From NCBI GenBank assembly GCA_029973955.1, contig JARKQJ010000137.1, forward strand, positions 1 to 44,415: a DNA stretch of 44,415 nucleotides, in the 5' to 3' direction. The position numbers and the translations under genes are program-made. Shown in pieces: positions 39,395-44,415 of the stretch (position 1 is its first letter; each line of letters opens with the position of its first letter). Source of the DNA: Paludibaculum sp. Its GTDB lineage: Bacteria; Acidobacteriota; Terriglobia; Bryobacterales; Bryobacteraceae. A model generated the notes under the pieces. That model was not told the origin of the DNA, did no database searches, and saw only the letters and a list, made by a program, of their open reading frames with translations.

Positions 39395-40303
39395 TCAGCG
39401 GGCCTCCATGGCTTCGAGGTAGCCGGCGAGGCCGGCGTTGAAGGCGCCCGGGGTGCCGTAGCGGGAGGCGAGTCCGGTGACGGGGATGCCGAGTTCTTCG
39501 CTCCAGCGCTGCTTGAGCAGATCGCCATCGCGGCCGACCCCGCAGAGGCGGAGGACCTTGGGGCGATGGCCGAGTTCGTCCTCAGCGTAGGCGAAGGTGG
39601 TGGCGAGGATGTCGGTGGCCTCTTCGATATTGCCTTCGAGGAGTTCGACGCAGCGGTACATGCGGAGGTTGTTGCCGTCGAGGAGGCTGAGGGCGAGGAC
39701 GTGGCCGCTGAGCTTGGCGACGATGGAGGGCGAAGCAGAGAGGGGCTCTTCCGAAGGAGGCAGGGCTAGCGCGGCCAGGGCGGAAATGGTCACGAAGCCG
39801 CACTGGAAGCCGGCGGCGCGGAAGGGGGCTTCGAAATGGGAGGCGACCTCGAGGTTGATGACGGCCACGACCACGTCGATCTTCTTGGACCCGTCCTGGC
39901 GGGGCTGCGGGTGATAGCTGACGATGGCGCTATCGATGTCGAAGGGGACGGCGCGTTTGGCGCGGAAGCGGGCGAGTTGGAGTTGCTCCTCGGGGTTGGC
40001 GGGGAAGGTGTCGAAGTCGAGGACGGCGATGCGCGCGCAGAAGTCGGGGAGGATGAGGGCGGCGCGGCGCTTGCGTCCGGCGGCGGGAGGGGGCGCGATG
40101 GCGCGGACGGCGGCGGCGAGGCGCTGCGGCTCCTTGACGTTGTCGCCGAGCGGGGAGACGTCGAGCGTGCCGGCTTCGAGCGGTGCCCACTGCGGGCCGC
40201 CGTGGCCGTGGCGGGCCCAGGCGATGCCGGCTTCGGAGAGCTCGAAGGCGTACTCGGGGGGTGGATCGGAGACGAGCGCTTTCAGTCTGGCGAGTATGCT
40301 CAT
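39395..40303 (-). CDS. pilM: PilM-like actin-fold pilus assembly protein
   Basis: This 302-residue cytoplasmic protein of the PilM/FtsA-like actin fold binds the PilN N-terminus. Visible blocks are YAFELSEAGIAWAR at the start, RRAALILPDFCARIAVLDFDTFP, QLARFRAKRAVPFDIDSAIVSYH (typical of PilM) and LRLCGVGRDGDLLKQRWSEELGIPV. It is shorter than the usual 350 residues. It starts directly after the pilB stop, with no gap. Confidence 0.88.
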   Translation of the reverse strand: MSILARLKALVSDPPPEYAFELSEAGIAWARHGHGGPQWAPLEAGTLDVSPLGDNVKEPQRLAAAVRAIAPPPAAGRKRRAALILPDFCARIAVLDFDTFPANPEEQLQLARFRAKRAVPFDIDSAIVSYHPQPRQDGSKKIDVVVAVINLEVASHFEAPFRAAGFQCGFVTISALAALALPPSEEPLSASPSIVAKLSGHVLALSLLDGNNLRMYRCVELLEGNIEEATDILATTFAYAEDELGHRPKVLRLCGVGRDGDLLKQRWSEELGIPVTGLASRYGTPGAFNAGLAGYLEAMEAR

Positions 40304-41926
40304 TCAGCCCTCAATGAAAGTCACCTTGTTGATTTCGCGGAGCGTTGTGACGCCATTGCGGACCTTTTCGAGCGCGGATTCGCGGAGGAACATCATGCCT
40401 TCTTCCTTGGCCTGGCGCTTGATTTCGGTGGCCGGGCGTTTCTCGAGAATGAGTTCGCGGATGCGTTCGCTGAGGTCGAGGAGTTCGTGGATGGCGCTGC
40501 GGCCATGGAAGCCGGTGCCGCCGCATTCGTAGCAACCGTTGCCCTCGTACATGGGGACGTGGCGCCACTCGTCGGGGTTGAGGCCGCTTTCGACGAGGAA
40601 CTCGTCGTCGTACTGGACCTGCTTTTTGCAGTGTTCGCAGATGACGCGGACGAGGCGCTGGGCGAGGATGCAGTTGAGGGCGGAGACGAAGTTGTAGGCC
40701 TCGACGCCCATGTTGAGGAAGCGGCCGAGAACGTCGAGGACGTTATTGGCGTGGACGGTGGTGAAGACGAGGTGGCCGGTGAGGGCGGCGTTGATGGCGA
40801 TCTGGGCGGTCTCCTGGTCGCGGATCTCGCCGACCATGACTTTGTCGGGATCGTGGCGGAGGATGGAGCGGAGGCCGCGGGCGAAGGTGAGACCCTTTTT
40901 GTCGTTGACGGGGATCTGGGTGATGCCCTTGAGCTGATATTCGACGGGGTCTTCGATGGTGATGATCTTGTCTTCGTCGTTCTTGATTTCGCTGAGGGCG
41001 GCGTAGAGGGTGGTGGTTTTGCCGGAGCCGGTGGGGCCGGTGACGAGGACCATGCCGTAGGGCTCCTTGATGTAGCGGCGGAAGCGGACGATGTCGGATT
41101 CGCTGAAGCCGACGACGTCGAGCGTGAGCTTGGCGAACTTCTCGCTCATGGACTCCTTGTCGAGGACGCGGAGGACGGCGTCTTCGCCATGGATGGTGGG
41201 CATGATGGAGACGCGGAAGTCGATGAGGCGGCCCTTGTAGCGGACGCGGAAACGGCCGTCCTGGGGGATGCGGCGTTCGGCGATGTCGAGTTCGCTCATC
41301 ACCTTGATGCGGCTGATGATGGTGGTGTGCCAGTCCTTGGCGATGGGCGGCATGGCGTAGTGGAGCACGCCGTCGATGCGGTACTTGATGGCGACTTCCT
41401 GGTCGCGGGTTTCGATGTGGATATCGGAGGCGCGGCGTTCGAGCGCGTTGAAGATGGTGGTATCGACCAGCTTGATGACGGGCGCGATGGCGGCGTCCTG
41501 GGCGGTGAGGCGCTCAATGGAGAGAGTCTCATCGGCGTTCTCTTCATCGCCGACGACATCCAGGGCGAAGCCTTCGGTGATCTCGTCGAGGACGCGCTGG
41601 GACTGCTCGGTCTTGTTGAGCAGGTCAGAGATCTGGGTGAGCGTGGCGACTTTGACCTTGAGGCGTTTGCGGAGGAGGATGGAGAGTTCGTCGATGAGGT
41701 TGAGGTGGCGCGGGTCGGCCAGCGCGATGGAGAGGGTTCCGTTGTCGGCCTCGAGGGGGACGAAGTTGTAGCGGAACATGAGATCGACGGGGATGGACTT
41801 GAAGAGGTCGTTGTCGATCTTGGTGGCCTTGAGGTCGACGAACTCGCAGCGGTAGCGTTTGGCGAGGGCGCGGGCCTGATCGGCGTCCTGGTCGGGGACG
41901 AGGGTTTTGAATGCGTCGTTGCCCAT
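40304..41926 (-). CDS. pilB: PilB/GspE secretion ATPase
   Basis: This 540-residue hexameric assembly ATPase has an N-terminal N1-type domain (about 1-110), then the catalytic core. Walker A is GPTGSGKT at 297-304, the Asp-box region is ITIEDPVEY (323-330), Walker B is VMVGEIRD (363-370) and the His box is VFTTVHANN. The zinc tetracysteine is present as C430/C433 and C465/C468. All family landmarks are intact. A TAGGAGCC ribosome binding site overlaps the stop of the upstream pilC. PilB rather than GspE is favoured by the pilMNOP neighbours; no retraction ATPase PilT is in the window. Confidence 0.95.
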   Translation of the reverse strand: MGNDAFKTLVPDQDADQARALAKRYRCEFVDLKATKIDNDLFKSIPVDLMFRYNFVPLEADNGTLSIALADPRHLNLIDELSILLRKRLKVKVATLTQISDLLNKTEQSQRVLDEITEGFALDVVGDEENADETLSIERLTAQDAAIAPVIKLVDTTIFNALERRASDIHIETRDQEVAIKYRIDGVLHYAMPPIAKDWHTTIISRIKVMSELDIAERRIPQDGRFRVRYKGRLIDFRVSIMPTIHGEDAVLRVLDKESMSEKFAKLTLDVVGFSESDIVRFRRYIKEPYGMVLVTGPTGSGKTTTLYAALSEIKNDEDKIITIEDPVEYQLKGITQIPVNDKKGLTFARGLRSILRHDPDKVMVGEIRDQETAQIAINAALTGHLVFTTVHANNVLDVLGRFLNMGVEAYNFVSALNCILAQRLVRVICEHCKKQVQYDDEFLVESGLNPDEWRHVPMYEGNGCYECGGTGFHGRSAIHELLDLSERIRELILEKRPATEIKRQAKEEGMMFLRESALEKVRNGVTTLREINKVTFIEG

Positions 41927-41939
41927 GGTTGGTTGGCTC

Positions 41940-43145
41940 CTAGTTCATGGACTCCGCCAGGGAGAAGATAGGGAGGTACAGGGAGACGAGCACGAAGGCG
42001 ACGAAGATGCCCATGAAGATCATGATGGCGGGCTCAATGAGGGAGAGCGTTGCCTGCATGCGGGTATTGACGTCGTCCTCGTAGAATTCGGCGACGGAGG
42101 AGAGCATGGCGGGCAGGGCGCCGGTGGATTCGCCGACCTCGATCATGTCGATGGCGAGGGGCGGGACGATGCCGGTGGAGGCGAGGGCGCCGGAGAGGGG
42201 TTGGCCCTCCTTGACCATCTGCTGGGCCTTGCCGAGGGCGTTGCGAAGCAGGGGGCTGCCGACGGATTGGGCCGCGGTTTCCATGCCCTGAACCAGGGGA
42301 ATGCCGCCGGTGAGAAGAGTGGAGAGCAGGCGGGCGAGTTGGGCCACCTGATACTTGGTCCAGATCTCGCTGAGGATGGGCGTGCGCATCTTAATGCGGT
42401 CAGCGAGGGACTGCCCGGCGTCGGTCTTGAGGTAGAAGCGGCCGCCGATGATGAGGGCGGCGAGGCCGATGACGCCGAAGACGATGTACTGTTCCGCGGC
42501 GGCTCCGACCGCCATGAGCATGCGGGTGGGCAGGGGCAGTTCGGCGTTGGTGGTGGAGTAGAGCGAGGCGAAGCGGGGGACGACGAATGTGACCAGGAAG
42601 ACGACAAGGAGGACGACGAGACAGATCAGCACGCTGGGGTAGAGCAGCGAGAGCATGATCTTCTTGCGCACGGCGAGGGCGAGCTTCTGGTAGGAGACGT
42701 AGCGTTCGAGGACCTCGCCGAGGGCGCCGGACTTCTCGCCGGCCATGATGGAGGTGGTGTAGATGGCGGGGAAGTTGCCCTGGCGCTTAAAGGCTTCGGA
42801 GAGGAGGGAGCCCTTTCTGACGTCATCGCGGATCTCGCGGATGATGGGGCTGAGCTTGGCGTCGGTGAGGCGGTCGCCGAGCAGGTCGAGGCACTTGAGG
42901 ATGGGCAGGCCGGCGCGAAAGAGGGTGACGAACTGCTGGTTGAAGATGAGGAACTTTTCGACGTCGAGCTTGCGGCGGCCGGAGGAGCCGCCGAGAGCGG
43001 CCAGCGGATTCTTGGATTTGACGGAATAGACGAGGTAGCCCTGCTGGGAGAGGCGGTCGCGCAACTCGGCTTCGCTGGCCGCTTCCATGACCTGTTCGCG
43101 GATCTCACCGCGGGGGTCGGCGTATTTGAGGGCGTACTCGGGCAT
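41940..43145 (-). CDS. pilC: PilC/GspF inner-membrane platform protein
   Basis: This 401-residue polytopic protein has two GspF domains and three main membrane regions. Landmarks are LIFNQQFVTLFRAGLPILKCLDLL, EVLERYVSYQKLALAVRKKIMLSLLYPSVLI, VAQLARLLSTLLTGGIPLVQGMETAAQSVG and VEFYEDDVNTRMQATLSLIEPAIMIFMGIFVAFVLVSLYLPIF at the end. It is the first gene of the pilus operon; a weak TACACT hexamer on the minus strand (43174-43169) could be part of its promoter. Confidence 0.95.
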   Translation of the reverse strand: MPEYALKYADPRGEIREQVMEAASEAELRDRLSQQGYLVYSVKSKNPLAALGGSSGRRKLDVEKFLIFNQQFVTLFRAGLPILKCLDLLGDRLTDAKLSPIIREIRDDVRKGSLLSEAFKRQGNFPAIYTTSIMAGEKSGALGEVLERYVSYQKLALAVRKKIMLSLLYPSVLICLVVLLVVFLVTFVVPRFASLYSTTNAELPLPTRMLMAVGAAAEQYIVFGVIGLAALIIGGRFYLKTDAGQSLADRIKMRTPILSEIWTKYQVAQLARLLSTLLTGGIPLVQGMETAAQSVGSPLLRNALGKAQQMVKEGQPLSGALASTGIVPPLAIDMIEVGESTGALPAMLSSVAEFYEDDVNTRMQATLSLIEPAIMIFMGIFVAFVLVSLYLPIFSLAESMN

Positions 43146-43223
43146 TGAGCCTGGAAAGATGCTCCTGGAGTGTAGACGGCGAGGGTGGCGGAAGCGTGGA
43201 GGGGGAAGTGGCTAGGGCTTGAC

Positions 43224-43847
43224 CTAGTGCTCTACTTCCTCGACCGGGATGCCGGGGGGCGGTTGGAAGCGGAATTCGGATTCGGCGGCGGGGATGTTGA
43301 GGCGTTCGGCGCTGAAGAGGAACTCCATGTCGGTGCCGTCGACGCCGCGGACGAGGAGGCGGGTGATGGCGTTGGCGGAGTTGATGGTGAACTCGACGCG
43401 GCGGTAGGGGACGCGGTCGGACTTAGGAAGGGCGATGATGGTGGCTTCGGAGCCGGTCTCTTTGAGTTCGAAGTCGCCGAAGGTGCGGCGGAAGTCCAGG
43501 CGGCCGAGGAGGAAGGCGAGCGGGGCGCGGAAGTCGTCTGCTTCCTTGAGCTTGGCCTTCTCGGCCTTGGGGTCGCCGGGGGAGTAGAAGTAGACCCATT
43601 TGCCGTCGCAGACGAAGAGTTTGCCGGCGGGTTGGGTGTACTCCCAGCGCATGCGGCCGGGCTTGCGAAGGATGAGGCGGCCGGACTCGGAGCGGCGGGG
43701 GCGGTTCTGAACGAGTTGGCGCTGCTCGAAGCGGCATTCGAGGGTGGCGGAGCCGTTGTAGCGGCGCTCGATGGCGCGGAGGATCTCCTGCAAGTCACGG
43801 GCCTGCAAAGAGATGGAGGCGAGGAGGAAGAGTGCTACGGTTTTCAT
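43224..43847 (-). CDS. lolA: LolA-like outer-membrane lipoprotein carrier
   Basis: This 207-residue periplasmic protein has a signal peptide (MKTVALFLLASISLQA) and a LolA fold: LQEILRAIERRYNGSATLECRFEQRQL, SESGRLILRKPGRMRWEYTQPAGKLFVCDGKWVYFYSPGD and VPYRRVEFTINSANAITRLLV. LolA shuttles lipoproteins to the outer membrane, so the host should be diderm. Its ATG overlaps the stop of the upstream Rsm22-like gene by 4 nt. Confidence 0.88.
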   Translation of the reverse strand: MKTVALFLLASISLQARDLQEILRAIERRYNGSATLECRFEQRQLVQNRPRRSESGRLILRKPGRMRWEYTQPAGKLFVCDGKWVYFYSPGDPKAEKAKLKEADDFRAPLAFLLGRLDFRRTFGDFELKETGSEATIIALPKSDRVPYRRVEFTINSANAITRLLVRGVDGTDMEFLFSAERLNIPAAESEFRFQPPPGIPVEEVEH

Positions 43848-44415
43848 TGGGCGGGCTCCCAGGGGCTGCCCCAGTTGGCTTTGCGGGCGGCTTTCCAGCG
43901 GGGATCGTTCTTGCGGACCTTGTCGGGGTGGGCGCCTTCGTGGGTGCAGATGCGGAGTTCGATGAGGCCGGAGCGGGTGTTGGGGTGGCGTAGGACGCGG
44001 GCCCGGGCTGGGGTGGTTTCCTCTTTGAGGACAAGGAGATAGGAGAACTTCTCGTCTTCGTAGGAGAGGTCGCCGCCCTTGAGGCGGCGGTGCAGCTTGC
44101 TGCGTTCGACGCGGACGGCGAAGTGGCACCAGTCGGCGCCGGCCATGGGACATTCGCCGGGGTGGGGGCAGGGGGCCGGGATGTGGGTGCCGAGGGCGAG
44201 GAGTTGGGTGCGGGCGGCGCGGATGTGGGAGAAGCCTTGGACGGTGCCGGGTTCGACGAGGAGGAGGGCGCGGCGGGCGAGGGACCAGGAGTCGAGGATG
44301 GCGCGGTCGCGCTCCTTAGGGCTCAACTCGTTGAGGGCGTAGGAGATGGAGACGACGTCGTGGGGTTCGTGGGGGGGCAGGCGGGTGAGGTCGGCTTGGA
44401 TGCGGGTGGCGGGGG
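43844..44415 (-). CDS. Rsm22-like ribosomal methyltransferase-family protein (5' end cut by window)
   Basis: The frame continues to the right edge; its first visible residues include DVVSISYALNELSPKERDRAI, so the real start lies outside. Visible blocks LLVEPGTVQGFSHIRAARTQL, the cysteine cluster CPHPGECPMAGADWCHFAVRVERS and SYLLVLKE match the C-terminal half of the Rsm22 family. Those are SAM-dependent methyltransferase-like proteins tied to the small ribosomal subunit, with a probable iron-sulfur cluster on the four cysteines. It overlaps lolA by 4 nt. Confidence 0.87.
   Translation of the reverse strand, partial: PATRIQADLTRLPPHEPHDVVSISYALNELSPKERDRAILDSWSLARRALLLVEPGTVQGFSHIRAARTQLLALGTHIPAPCPHPGECPMAGADWCHFAVRVERSKLHRRLKGGDLSYEDEKFSYLLVLKEETTPARARVLRHPNTRSGLIELRICTHEGAHPDKVRKNDPRWKAARKANWGSPWEPAQ

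Noticed and set aside
39836..43148. Two very long plus-strand open frames opposite pilM, pilB and pilC
   Set aside because: Acidic, Gly/Val-rich shadows of strongly conserved pilus genes.
1..44415. tRNA, rRNA, riboswitch or transposase genes
   Set aside because: Scanning by eye found no tRNA T-loop/acceptor pattern, no rRNA-like block and no transposase motif; a covariance-model scan would be needed to exclude small RNAs.

Overview
The window is high-GC bacterial chromosome with dense, short-gapped operons. Its gene content suggests an Acidobacteriota soil bacterium of the Solibacter/Bryobacter type: many secreted (often twin-arginine) sugar enzymes, DUF1080- and DUF6807-like proteins, a tandem ThyX, and a type IV pilus pilCBMNOP cluster next to a lolA-like gene. 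That placement is inferred from gene content; no rRNA or other phylogenetic marker is present. No rRNA, tRNA, CRISPR array or transposase gene was seen.

Layout. 1-254: a 73-bp tandem repeat array running off the left edge. 296-6926: an NCS1-type permease, then (minus) an oxidoreductase/sugar-isomerase operon with a small DUF4177-like protein, then (plus) a GDPD phosphodiesterase, an esterase and a DUF6807 protein ending at a strong intrinsic terminator. 7050-9641: a NarL-type two-component pair and a convergent receiver-like protein. 9875-13086: a two-gene sulfate-ester operon (aryl-sulfate sulfotransferase plus sulfatase). 13183-18358 (minus): tldD-tldE, a membrane protein, an unusual receiver-TM-exodomain fusion, and a YggU-like protein. 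18399-18713: a 16-bp minisatellite split by a hairpin. 18717-19805: a UvrC-like protein with a degenerate nuclease domain. 19933-22953: a TPR protein, glmR (yvcK) and glmU. 23042-26251: a FecR-like protein, a DUF1080-like protein and a protein with two PD-(D/E)XK-like motifs. 26259-28135: divergent dut and thyX. 28170-35752: a sugar-utilisation region (RhaT-like transporter, ROK kinase, PLP decarboxylase, sialidase-like and GH29 fucosidase), interrupted at 30271-31629 by a foreign-looking secreted gene flanked by a partial duplication of the ROK/decarboxylase junction. 35742-43145 (minus): a type IV pilus/type II secretion-like operon, pilC-pilB-pilM-pilN-pilO-pilP plus a Ser/Gly-rich pseudopilin. 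43224-44415 (minus): lolA and the 3' part of an Rsm22-like gene cut by the right edge.

How the genes fit together. dUTPase supplies dUMP to ThyX. GlmR is known in Bacillus to push carbon into the UDP-GlcNAc pathway, and here it sits directly before glmU. The sulfotransferase and sulfatase both act on sulfate esters. RhaT, ROK, the sialidase-like protein and the fucosidase suggest deoxysugar/glycan scavenging. PilMNOP form the inner-membrane platform served by the PilB motor and PilC.

The most unusual items are the receiver domain fused to a membrane-anchored exodomain (13456-15093), the two-motif nuclease-like protein (24662-26251), the ThyX whose signature motif is divided between its two halves, the Campbell-like duplication around the inserted gene (30235-31792), and repeated -10-like hexamers 6-9 nt before start codons, which suggest leaderless transcripts.
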